From assembly GCA_016713405.1 (NCBI GenBank), contig JADJPF010000015.1:1-64000 (forward strand): a stretch of DNA of 64,000 nt. Direction: 5' to 3'. Shown piece after piece: positions 53,989-62,700 of the stretch. Each line of letters begins with the position of its first letter. Positions within the stretch are counted from its first letter, which is position 1. Position numbers and translations under genes: made by a program. Source of the stretch: Blastocatellia bacterium (GTDB taxonomy: Bacteria > Acidobacteriota > Blastocatellia > Chloracidobacteriales > JADJPF01). The notes beneath the pieces are model-generated. The model was not told the DNA's origin and made no database searches. It worked only from the letters and a program-made list of their open reading frames with translations.

Positions 53989-55023
53989 ATGGACATAGCT
54001 CTATTAATTGAATGGTCAGTCAAAATAGGCATAGTATTTTTTATCTTGATGACAGCCTTAGCCTATATTGTTTTATTAGAGCGTCGGCTACTAGGTTTTA
54101 TCCAAATGCGTTTAGGCCCTAACAGAGTTGGCCCATTTGGACTTCTTCAACCTTTAGCTGATGGAATTAAATTCTTCTTTAAGGAAGAAATAATTCCTCA
54201 TGAAGCAGATCGCGCACTCTATATTTTAGCTCCAATGGTTGCCTTAATTCCTGCTTTAACAACAGTTGCTGTAATTCCTTTTGGTGAAAGTGTAACTGTT
54301 AGCCTTTGGGGTTATACTCGTGAAATAGGACTTTATATTACGAAAGTAGATGTAAGTTTACTTGTAGTCTTTGCCTTAACCAGCATGGGAATTTATGGAA
54401 TTGTTCTAGCAGGTTGGTCATCCAATAATAAATATTCTTTAATGGGTGGTTTGAGATCTTCAGCACAAATGATTAGCTATGAATTAGCTATGAGTTTAGC
54501 TGTTGTTGGAGTAGTAGTTTTTAGCGGATCTTTAGATTTAACACAAATTGTTAAAGAGCAAATGAATACTTGGGGCGGCATTATACCTAAGTGGAATATA
54601 TTGACTCAACCTATAGGATTTTTATTATTTTTGATTGCTGCTATTGCAGAAACTAATCGTGTACCTTTTGACTTACCAGAAGCAGAAACTGAGCTAGTCG
54701 CAGGTTTTCACACAGAATATAGTTCTATGAAATTTGCTATATTCTTTATTGCTGAATATGCCAATATGGTGACAGCATCTTCAATGGCTACTTTACTATT
54801 TTTAGGCGGTTGGCACGGGCCATTTGTAAAAGAACTTCCCCTACTTGGGCCAATTTACTTTACCTTAAAAGTCTTATTTTTCTTGGTTTTATATATTTGG
54901 CTACGCGGCACTTTGCCACGTTTTCGCTATGATCAGCTAATGAAGTTTGGTTGGAAATTTATGATTCCAGTGGCTATAGCCAATGTTGTTTTGGTAGCTG
55001 GACTTGCTTTACTTTTATTTTAA
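53989..55023 (+). CDS. nuoH: NADH-quinone oxidoreductase subunit H
   Basis: The 344-aa subunit has the NuoH/ND1 blocks ERRLLGFIQMRLGPNRVGP, LADGIKFFFKEE, AETNRVPFDLPEAETELVAGFHTEYSS, and about eight membrane helices. It forms the quinone-access channel at the junction of the membrane and peripheral arms of complex I. It is the first gene of the operon; nuoJ follows after 15 nt. The usual next gene, nuoI, is not here. Confidence 0.95.
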   Translation: MDIALLIEWSVKIGIVFFILMTALAYIVLLERRLLGFIQMRLGPNRVGPFGLLQPLADGIKFFFKEEIIPHEADRALYILAPMVALIPALTTVAVIPFGESVTVSLWGYTREIGLYITKVDVSLLVVFALTSMGIYGIVLAGWSSNNKYSLMGGLRSSAQMISYELAMSLAVVGVVVFSGSLDLTQIVKEQMNTWGGIIPKWNILTQPIGFLLFLIAAIAETNRVPFDLPEAETELVAGFHTEYSSMKFAIFFIAEYANMVTASSMATLLFLGGWHGPFVKELPLLGPIYFTLKVLFFLVLYIWLRGTLPRFRYDQLMKFGWKFMIPVAIANVVLVAGLALLLF

Positions 55024-55038
55024 TTAATAGGGATTATT

Positions 55039-55542
55039 ATGGAACAGGCTTTTTTCCTTGTTTTAGCGGTTTTATCAGTAGGCGCAGCCTTAAGCGTAGT
55101 AATTCAACGTAGCCCACTTTATAGTGCTTTTTCCTTAATTGGTTTATTTGCTTGTCTTGCCGCGCTTTATGTTTCCTTACAAGCACAATTTCTTGGTGCT
55201 ATTCAAATCATTGTTTATGCAGGTGCGATTATGGTTTTGTTTATCTTTGTGATTATGTTGCTTAACATACGCAAAGATGCTCAAGTTTTAGATAAGCATC
55301 GCTATCTTTGGGTTTTAGGTGTCCCTTTTGGGCTAGTGCTAGCTATAGAAGTTCTTTATACCTTATCTAAAGTAGCAAAAGTTAGTATTGATAAACCTGC
55401 TATAGGGGATAGCCAAAGTATAGGTTATGGCCTGTATACTACTTATTTAATGCCATTTGAGCTAACTTCAATACTAATTTTACTTGCAATAGTTGGTTCA
55501 GTAATTTTGGCTCGCCGAGATGATGAAAAAGAAGAGAATTAA
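55039..55542 (+). CDS. nuoJ: NADH-quinone oxidoreductase subunit J
   Basis: The 167-aa membrane subunit has SPLYSAFSLIGLFACLAALY and the conserved QIIVYAGAIMVLFIFVIMLLN segment typical of NuoJ/ND6. It is 15 nt after nuoH and 14 nt before nuoK. It helps couple the quinone site to the antiporter-like subunits. Confidence 0.95.
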   Translation: MEQAFFLVLAVLSVGAALSVVIQRSPLYSAFSLIGLFACLAALYVSLQAQFLGAIQIIVYAGAIMVLFIFVIMLLNIRKDAQVLDKHRYLWVLGVPFGLVLAIEVLYTLSKVAKVSIDKPAIGDSQSIGYGLYTTYLMPFELTSILILLAIVGSVILARRDDEKEEN

Positions 55543-55556
55543 GGAGAGATATTTTT

Positions 55557-55859
55557 ATGGTACCGCTTTCCTGGTATTTAGCTTTAAGTGCAGTGCTTTT
55601 TACTATTGGTGCTGTAGGAGTTTTTGTTAAACGAAATGTTATTTCTATCTTTATGTGTATTGAGTTAATGCTTAATGCAGTAAATTTAACCTTAATTGCT
55701 TTTTCTTCTTATTATAGAGAAATTTCAGGTCAACTATTTGTCTTTATTGTAATGACTGTTGCTGCTGCTGAAGCTGGTGTAGGATTGGCTTTAGTCATTG
55801 CTGTCCTTCGTAATCGTCAATCTTTGGATGCAGACGACGCAAATTTATTAAAGCTTTAG
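55557..55859 (+). CDS. nuoK: NADH-quinone oxidoreductase subunit K
   Basis: The 100-aa protein has three helices and the charged residue pattern of NuoK: FMCIELMLNAVNLTLIAFS (with the conserved Glu in helix 2) and TVAAAEAGVGLALVIAVLR (Glu in helix 3). It belongs to the proton-translocating membrane arm. nuoL follows after 34 nt. Confidence 0.95.
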   Translation: MVPLSWYLALSAVLFTIGAVGVFVKRNVISIFMCIELMLNAVNLTLIAFSSYYREISGQLFVFIVMTVAAAEAGVGLALVIAVLRNRQSLDADDANLLKL

Positions 55860-55893
55860 AAATTTTGCCAAAAAAAGTATAGAGGCATTATAA

Positions 55894-57974
55894 ATGTTAA
55901 GAGTAATAGTTTTTGCGCCACTTCTAGGTGCTATCATTTTAGGTTTATTTGGTAAACGCCTTTCTGAACGTATCATTGCACTAATTGCATGTTCATCAAT
56001 CGCTGTTTCTACAATAGCCGCTTTTGCCGCTTTTGCAAAATTACTTGCTCAACAACCTGACTCAGCAGGGGTACGTAGAATTAGTGATACTTTGTTTACC
56101 TGGATACAAGTAGGAGCATTTAGAGCAGACTTTGCTTTTATGCTTGATCCCCTTTCAGGTGTAATGATTTTGTTTGTTACTGGTGTAGGGCTTCTTATCC
56201 ATATCTTTGCAACGGCTTATATGTCTGGTGAAGATAGCTATTACAGATTTTTTACTTACTTAAATCTGTTTATGTTTATGATGATTACCCTAGTGCTAGC
56301 AGACAATTATTTAATGATGTTTGTTGGCTGGGAAGGTGTTGGTCTTTGCTCTTATCTATTAATTGGTTATTATTTCCTAAGAGATTACGCTAATGACGCT
56401 GCTAAGAAAGCTTTTATTGTTAATCGTATAGGTGATTTTGGCTTTGCTTTAGGTGTAATGTTAATCTTCTATCACTTTAATACTATTAGCTTTATTGATA
56501 AGACTGGTATTGCTAGCGTATTTACTTTAGCTGCTAATAAACCCATTGAAGATCTTGCCAGCACAGCTTTATTTGCTGGTGGTTTAACAACAATTGCAAT
56601 ACTTCTTTTTATTGGTGCAACCGGAAAAAGTGCGCAAATCCCTCTTTACGTCTGGCTTCCAGATGCAATGGCAGGCCCAACACCAGTTTCTGCACTAATT
56701 CACGCTGCTACAATGGTTACAGCAGGCGTTTATATGATTGTGCGTTCCAATATGATTTTTGGTAAAGCACCAATGGCACTAACCATAGTTGCTGTTGTTG
56801 GAGCTTTAACAGCCTTTTTTGCCGCTACAATAGGTATTGCTCAATGGAACATTAAAAAGTCCTGGCCTACTCTACAGTTTCACAGCTTGGTTATATGTTT
56901 TTAGCTTGTGGTGCAGGTGCTTTTGGCCCAGCATTTTTCCACGTTGTTACACACGCCTTCTTTAAAGCTTTACTCTTTTTAGGTTCAGGCAGTGTTATCC
57001 ACGCAATGCATCATAATGAAGATATGCGTACTATGGGCGGCTTAAGTAAATATCTAAAAATTACTTTTGCAACAATGGGTGCTGGTACACTTGCAATTGC
57101 TGGTTTTCCTTTACTTTCAGGTTTCTTTAGTAAGGATGAAATTCTTTGGAAAGTAAGAAGTTCTACTGTTCTACCAGGTAGTTTAGGCACTATTCTTTGG
57201 TTACTAGGTCTACTAACTGCTGCTATTACAGCTATTTATATGACCCGTATGATGGTTATCACCTTTTTTGGTGAGGAACGCTTTAGAAATGCTCATCATG
57301 ATGATCACGGTCATAGCGGACACGACGATCATAAAGCTCATGATGATAAACATGGGCATGATTCACATGGCGGACATGGTGGAAATCCTCATGAATCACC
57401 TTTAGCAATGACAATTCCTTTAATTGTTTTAGCTATTCTTTCTGTAGTTGGTGGTTTTATGGGTGTTCCAGAAGGTCTAGCAGAAAAATTTCTCCCTCAT
57501 TCACTACACCATTATACACATAGCTTTTATGCTTTCCTTCAACCAGTAATAAGCGTTCCAGTAATTGCTGGTAATGGTGGGGAAGCTTTAGCAAAAGACC
57601 ATGGAGCAGAGTTAGTTTCTACAATTCTTTCATCCATAGTTGCTTTAGTTGCAATTGGCATTGGTTATCTCGTCTTTAAAGGCAAACCTTTAATGCAAAT
57701 GCCTGCTTTCCTTGAAAACAAATATTTTATTGATGAAATTTATGATGCAGTTATTGTCAATCCATTAAAAGCTATTTCTACAACAGGACTTTGGAAATTT
57801 GTTGATGTTGTAATTATTGATGGTAGTGTTAATGGACTTGCTAAATTAGTAAATTTAACTGGTAGTGGACTACGCTATTTACAGCCAGGTATAACACGCC
57901 TTTATGCTGCCTTTATTTTTGGTGGGGCAGTGTTTGTTATTGGTTGGTTTTTTTATGTAGTCGTCAATCGGTAG
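55894..57974 (+). CDS. nuoL: NADH-quinone oxidoreductase subunit L (one frameshift)
   Basis: NuoL is the distal antiporter-like subunit of complex I. The first segment has GWEGVGLCSYLLIGYYF, KAFIVNRIGDFGFALG and LPDAMAGPTPVSALIHAATM. After the A-run 56854-56858 the frame shifts. The correct reading, LAYSTVSQLGYMFLACG, is restored by adding one A (ATT AAA AAA GTC CTG GCC). The second segment has HVVTHAFFKALLFLGSGSVIHAM. The repaired protein is about 693 aa. A His/Asp/Gly-rich loop follows at about 57290-57400. Because complex I should be functional, this single-base loss is most likely a sequencing error. The gene is a useful control for the other broken genes. Confidence 0.93.
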
Positions 57975-57999
57975 TTAATAATTTATTGCGGAAAAAATT

Positions 58000-59550
58000 A
58001 TGAATGCCTTAAAACCTTATCTGCTTAATATATTAGTATTCTTCCCATTACTTGGCACAATTGTAATGCTGATGTATGACCAAATTGTTGGTAAAAATGA
58101 AGAAACCTTAAAAAAGATGGCTTTGTTTTTTTCCTCTATCACCTTTTTTGCTTCCTTACCTTTAATTTGGTGGTATAACGACCCAGCTTTAATAGTAAAT
58201 GTTCCTTGGGTGGAAACTTTAGGCATTAATTATCATTTACAAGTAGATGGTCTAAGTTTGTGGTTAGTTCTACTAACTACTTTTCTTATGCCTATAGCTA
58301 TATTGTCTGGTTGGACAGCTATTCACGACAAAGTAAGAGAATATCTAGCTTTTATGCTAGTGCTAGAAACAGGAATGATAGGCGTGTTTTTAGCAATGGA
58401 TATGATTGTTTTCTACCTGTTTTGGGAAGTAATGCTTGTACCAATGTATTTCCTAATAGGTGTTTGGGGTGGAGAACGCCGTATTTATGCTGCTATTAAA
58501 TTTGTTCTTTATACAATGGTAGGCAGCTTACTAATGTTAGTAGCTATTATTGCTCTTTACCTAATACATGGAGAAAATCAAGCAGGTGGAGCAAAAGCTA
58601 CTTTTGATATGGTTACTATTACCCAAAATTTAGCTCAATATAATTTCCTAACTCCTACACAACAATTTTGGATGTTTGCAGCCTTTGGGCTAGCTTTTGC
58701 GATCAAAGTTCCTCTTTTCCCATTCCATACTTGGCTTCCAGATGCACACGTAGAAGCACCAACAGCAGGGTCAGTAATTCTAGCTGGAGTTTTACTTAAG
58801 ATGGGAACTTATGGTTTTATGAGATTTAACTTGCCAATGTTCCCTGAAGCTGCACATCAATTTGCTGTTCCTATTATGATTCTAGCTGTAATTGGAATTA
58901 TTTATGGAGCTTTAGTGGCAATGGTGCAACCTGATATGAAAAAGTTAATTGCTTATTCATCAGTTAGTCACTTAGGTTTTGTAATGTTAGGAATGTTTGC
59001 TTTTACCGAAATGGGAATGCAAGGTTCACTATATCAAATGCTTAATCATGGTGTTTCATCAGGAGCATTATTTTTAATTGTTGGTATGGTTTATGAGCGT
59101 CGTCACACTAGACAAATTGCAGACTTTGGAGGACTTGCTACTCCAATGCCTCTTTTTGCTACCTTATTTTTAATTATTGCTTTTAGTTCTATAGGACTTC
59201 CTTTATTAAATGGTTTTGTTGGTGAATTTTTAATCTTGATTGGTACATTTAATTCTACTTACTCTAGAGCTTTTGCAGCTTTTGCTACTACAGGTGTAAT
59301 TCTTTCAGCTATTTATATGCTCTGGATGGTTCAAAGGGTAGTATTTGGTGAAATTACTAATGAAAAGAACCGACATTTACAAGACTTAAATTTACGTGAA
59401 AAAATTATTTTAGTCCCAATAGTAATATTAATTGTTTTTATGGGCGTTTATCCTAGCTTTTTCTTAAATCGTACTTCAGAAAAAGTTAACGAAATTCGCA
59501 AAGTTGTTGAAACACATAAAACAACAACCCCAGTAGCTACTACTAACTAA
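58000..59550 (+). CDS. nuoM: NADH-quinone oxidoreductase subunit M
   Basis: The 516-aa membrane subunit has the antiporter motifs FYLFWEVMLVPMYFLIGVWGG (conserved Glu in TM5), KVPLFPFHTWLPDAHVEAPTAGSVILAG (conserved Lys) and KKLIAYSSVSHLGFVMLGMF. It is the middle antiporter-like subunit of complex I. It starts 25 nt after nuoL. Confidence 0.95.
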   Translation: MNALKPYLLNILVFFPLLGTIVMLMYDQIVGKNEETLKKMALFFSSITFFASLPLIWWYNDPALIVNVPWVETLGINYHLQVDGLSLWLVLLTTFLMPIAILSGWTAIHDKVREYLAFMLVLETGMIGVFLAMDMIVFYLFWEVMLVPMYFLIGVWGGERRIYAAIKFVLYTMVGSLLMLVAIIALYLIHGENQAGGAKATFDMVTITQNLAQYNFLTPTQQFWMFAAFGLAFAIKVPLFPFHTWLPDAHVEAPTAGSVILAGVLLKMGTYGFMRFNLPMFPEAAHQFAVPIMILAVIGIIYGALVAMVQPDMKKLIAYSSVSHLGFVMLGMFAFTEMGMQGSLYQMLNHGVSSGALFLIVGMVYERRHTRQIADFGGLATPMPLFATLFLIIAFSSIGLPLLNGFVGEFLILIGTFNSTYSRAFAAFATTGVILSAIYMLWMVQRVVFGEITNEKNRHLQDLNLREKIILVPIVILIVFMGVYPSFFLNRTSEKVNEIRKVVETHKTTTPVATTN

Positions 59551-59571
59551 AATTATAGAGAGAAGATTGCT

Positions 59572-61086
59572 ATGCAAGCACAAGCATTGAACCTTAACTA
59601 TTATTATGTGTTACCACATATAATTGTTGCTGTTACAGGCATTATGTCCTTACTTTTTGGTGCTTTTAATAAAAAAGCCCATCGAGATTTGGTCTTTATT
59701 AACCTAGCAGGAATTTTTACTGCGGGTGCTTCTACTTGGAAACTTTGGAATTTAGTAACTACTGCTTCACAAGATGGTGTTGGTAAATCTTTGACAGCCT
59801 TTAGTGGCATGGTAGTGCTAGACCATATGAGTTTAGCTTTTATCTTTATTTTCCTCATTGTAGCCTTTCTAGGAACAATCCTTTCCTTAAACTTTCTTGA
59901 AGATGAAGACCTTTCACCAGAAGAATTTTATTCTTTGCTAATGTTTTCTACCGTTGGCATGATGCTTATGGCTTCATCTGGTGATATGGTAATGATTTTT
60001 CTAGGACTGGAAATTTCTTCAATTGCTACATATGTTTTAGCTGGATATCGTCGTAAAGATTTAAGATCTAATGAATCAGCACTTAAGTATTTTATTTTAG
60101 GCTCTTTATCAACAGCCTTTTTGCTTTATGGAATGGCTTTAGTTTACGGTGCTACAGGTACTACTAACTTAGAATCTATTGCAACAGCAATTAAACAAGG
60201 TACAAATCTTGTAACTTCTCAACCAATGACAGTAGAAATTTTATATATTGGTGTAGCAATGTTACTAGTAGGTTTTGGCTTTAAGATTGCTACTGCGCCT
60301 TTTCATGTTTGGACACCAGATGTTTATCAAGGTGCGCCCAGTGCAGTTACAGCTTTTATGGCATCAGGGCCAAAAGCAGCAGGTTTTGTAGCTTTTTTAA
60401 GAATTTTTGTTATTGCTTTTGCAGCAGATACCTCTTTTGAGCTTAATGCCACTTGGACTAGCATTCTTCAAGTTTTAGCAATACTTACTATGATAATTGG
60501 TAATGTTGTTGCTCTGTCACAAACTGATATTAAAAGAATTTTAGCTTATTCATCAATTGCTCATGCTGGTTATGCTTTAATTGGATTTCTAGCTAATGAT
60601 TGGACATCAGTAGCTTTTTATATGCTTACCTATTCTGTTATGAATATTGGAGCTTTTGCAGTAATTTCTGTAATGGCTGGTAAAAATGAGCAAAATACTG
60701 AGTTAGAAACTTGGGCAGGAATGGGTTTTAAGTCTTTAGGACTTTCTATTGCTTTACTAATTTTTATGCTAAGTATGGCTGGAATGCCTTTAACAGGCGG
60801 GTTTATGGGCAAATTTTTAGTCTTTAAGACTGCTTGGGATAAAGGCTTATCTTTAGTAATAGTAGCTGTACTTAATAGTGCTGCCTCAATTTATTATTAT
60901 TTACGTCCAATGGTTGTACTGTTTTTCCGTGAAGGTAATGAAGAAACCCCAGCACCACTACTTTCTTGGAGTGCATATGTAACAATTTTATTAGCTTTAG
61001 CTGGTACGTTCTACTTAGGCTTAATGCCAGGAAAGTTATTTAGTCTATTAGAAGCTGCACGTGACACAGTTGCTTTAGTAAGATAA
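59572..61086 (+). CDS. nuoN: NADH-quinone oxidoreductase subunit N
   Basis: The 504-aa protein has FLGLEISSIATYVLAGYRRKD, FKIATAPFHVWTPDVYQGAPSAVTAFM and KRILAYSSIAHAGYALIGF, all diagnostic of NuoN/ND2. It is the antiporter-like subunit nearest the centre of the membrane arm. It closes the operon; a terminator follows directly. Confidence 0.95.
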   Translation: MQAQALNLNYYYVLPHIIVAVTGIMSLLFGAFNKKAHRDLVFINLAGIFTAGASTWKLWNLVTTASQDGVGKSLTAFSGMVVLDHMSLAFIFIFLIVAFLGTILSLNFLEDEDLSPEEFYSLLMFSTVGMMLMASSGDMVMIFLGLEISSIATYVLAGYRRKDLRSNESALKYFILGSLSTAFLLYGMALVYGATGTTNLESIATAIKQGTNLVTSQPMTVEILYIGVAMLLVGFGFKIATAPFHVWTPDVYQGAPSAVTAFMASGPKAAGFVAFLRIFVIAFAADTSFELNATWTSILQVLAILTMIIGNVVALSQTDIKRILAYSSIAHAGYALIGFLANDWTSVAFYMLTYSVMNIGAFAVISVMAGKNEQNTELETWAGMGFKSLGLSIALLIFMLSMAGMPLTGGFMGKFLVFKTAWDKGLSLVIVAVLNSAASIYYYLRPMVVLFFREGNEETPAPLLSWSAYVTILLALAGTFYLGLMPGKLFSLLEAARDTVALVR

Positions 61087-61107
61087 GGGGCATTGCTTGC
61101 CCCTTAT
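61083..61107 (+). terminator. Rho-independent terminator of the nuo operon
   Basis: ATAAGGGGCA (61083-61092) pairs with TGCCCCTTAT (61098-61107), overlapping the nuoN stop, and is followed by CTTTTCC. Confidence 0.8.
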
Positions 61108-61113
61108 CTTTTC

Positions 61114-61347
61114 CTACTTTGATTTTGATTTAGGCTTTTTTTCACGTCTCCAAGTGTGAAATATACCAATCACTATATGCAGTAAAATAATAAAAAATCC
61201 CCAAAGTACATCAGGAGAAAGAAAATTACTAGCCATAATCGTTAGTGAAACAGCCTCGTTTAATGATGGACAAGCTAAAGTAGAATTACTAATAAATAAC
61301 ATTATAGTTAATGTTAGGAAGAAGCTAAACAAATCATTTAATTTCAT
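61114..61347 (-). CDS. Small membrane protein
   Basis: The 77-aa product has a GAGGT site before its ATG. It has an N-terminal hydrophobic segment that could be a signal peptide (DLFSFFLTLTIMLFISNSTLAC) and a second membrane helix (VLWGFFIILLHIVIGIFHTW) with a lysine-rich C-terminus. The Cys right after the first segment would suit a lipoprotein signal (TLAC). It may be a small envelope protein. I do not recognise the family. Confidence 0.65.
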   Translation of the reverse strand: MKLNDLFSFFLTLTIMLFISNSTLACPSLNEAVSLTIMASNFLSPDVLWGFFIILLHIVIGIFHTWRREKKPKSKSK

Positions 61348-61379
61348 AATTTTACCTCAAAAGTATCAATTTATTTTTA

Positions 61380-62059
61380 TTATAAATTTTTAAGCATATC
61401 TTTAGCCACTTGTTTATCACGAGTGTCTTCTTTTTCATGGTTAGGTGAAAGAGGTGCTTTAATTACCCATTCTAAATGCTCACGAGCTTTATCTTTATTT
61501 TTTGTTGCCGCATAAACATCAGCTATATAAATATGATTTAAGTAGAATTTGGAGCCGTGTTTTAGAGCTTTAAGCATAAAATCAAGAGCTTTTTTATTAT
61601 CACCTCGTGAAAGCGGCCAAGAAGGTAACTGATTGTAAAGACGACCTAAAACCCTTAAAGGTGCGCCATAAAAGTATTTTTCATCTATTTCTAGAGCTTT
61701 ACGAGTATGTTTTTCTATTGGATCTATTAGTCGTACAGCTTCCAACATCCCTTTTCGCGCCCATAAAGCCCATAATTCACAGCCAACCAAAAATTAGACT
61801 CTAAAGAATCTTCATCAACTTCAACACCTTGTTTTCCGTATTCAACACCTTGTTGATAAATTTCTAAACGATCTTCTGCTTCAGCAACTTCACCTCGCCA
61901 ATAGTAAATTTGTGCTAGTAGCCCATATGCCCAATCCGTGTCAGGCTCTTTTTTTATTAACTTAACTAGCAAAGTTTCAGAATCTTTAAGATTAGTTTTT
62001 TTCTGTTCTCTAAGTTTAATTAAATTAAGTGCTTCATCATAAATTTTTTGATTTTTCAT
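61380..62059 (-). CDS. TPR-like helical repeat protein (one frameshift)
   Basis: The first part (ALNLIKLREQKKTNLKDSE, DTDWAYGLLAQIYYWRGEVAEAE, LESNFWLAVNYGLYG) and the second part (EAVRLIDPIEKHTRKALEID, LPSWPLSRGDNKKALDFML) are TPR helix pairs, joined at the T-run 61752-61755. One extra base gives a 226-aa protein. It lacks a signal peptide and is likely a cytoplasmic adaptor. The neighbouring gene 62064-62423, transcribed in the same direction, may be in the same unit. Confidence 0.75.
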
Positions 62060-62063
62060 AGGT

Positions 62064-62423
62064 TTATCCCAAAAATGCTTTAATCCATTTTATTACTGGT
62101 GGTGAAAGCTGTATTGCTCCTATTATAGAAATAAGTAATAAAAATAAGTGAAAAAATATACTACTCAAAGATTTTAATTCTAAAATAGACATTCCTAAAA
62201 TAGAGCTAGAAAAAATAAGTCCGATAATAAAAAATGTAACTGTAAAAAATACTGTTATAGATATTTTTATTCCTAACTCTAGCTTTTCAAGCTCTGGAGC
62301 TATAACAATTTCTGCTGGTTTTCCAATAGGGTTGCCATCCATATCTATTAAATTAGAGCTACAATGATGACAATGATGAGCAGAGACTTGTAATAATTTT
62401 GAGCAAAAAGGACATTTCTTCAT
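62064..62423 (-). CDS. Zinc-ribbon membrane protein
   Basis: The product, about 119 aa from the ATG at 62423, starts KKCPFCSKLLQVSAHHCHHC, a CxxC-x10-CxxC zinc ribbon, and has two hydrophobic helices in the second half (ISITVFFTVTFFIIGLIFS, FHLFLLLISIIGAIQL). It is probably an inner membrane protein with a cytosolic metal-binding head. The longer TTG start at 62435 is possible. Function unknown. Confidence 0.65.
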   Translation of the reverse strand: MKKCPFCSKLLQVSAHHCHHCSSNLIDMDGNPIGKPAEIVIAPELEKLELGIKISITVFFTVTFFIIGLIFSSSILGMSILELKSLSSIFFHLFLLLISIIGAIQLSPPVIKWIKAFLG

Positions 62424-62700
62424 TAGTTTTGTCAAAAACCTTAATTTTTAAGATGGATACTAAAACTTGTAAGATTAATTTTAAGGCTAAGTTTTAGCTG
62501 GGTTATTTTAAACGATAGGCTATTAAACAGCTAGTATTAATATTGTCCCAAATAGAAGAAAAACACAAAATTAATATTTTTTAGAAACCATTTACTTTTA
62601 TTTATTTAATAATTCTTATCCTAGACAAGCGGATAATTCTTTATGCTTGATCTATAATCACTCAAACTAACTATAAATAATTATAACTAGGGAAAATTAT

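Noticed and set aside
56850..56870. Programmed frameshift in nuoL
   Set aside because: The change is a single base in an A-run with no slippery-site structure seen, and the same kind of lesion occurs in many unrelated genes in the window.
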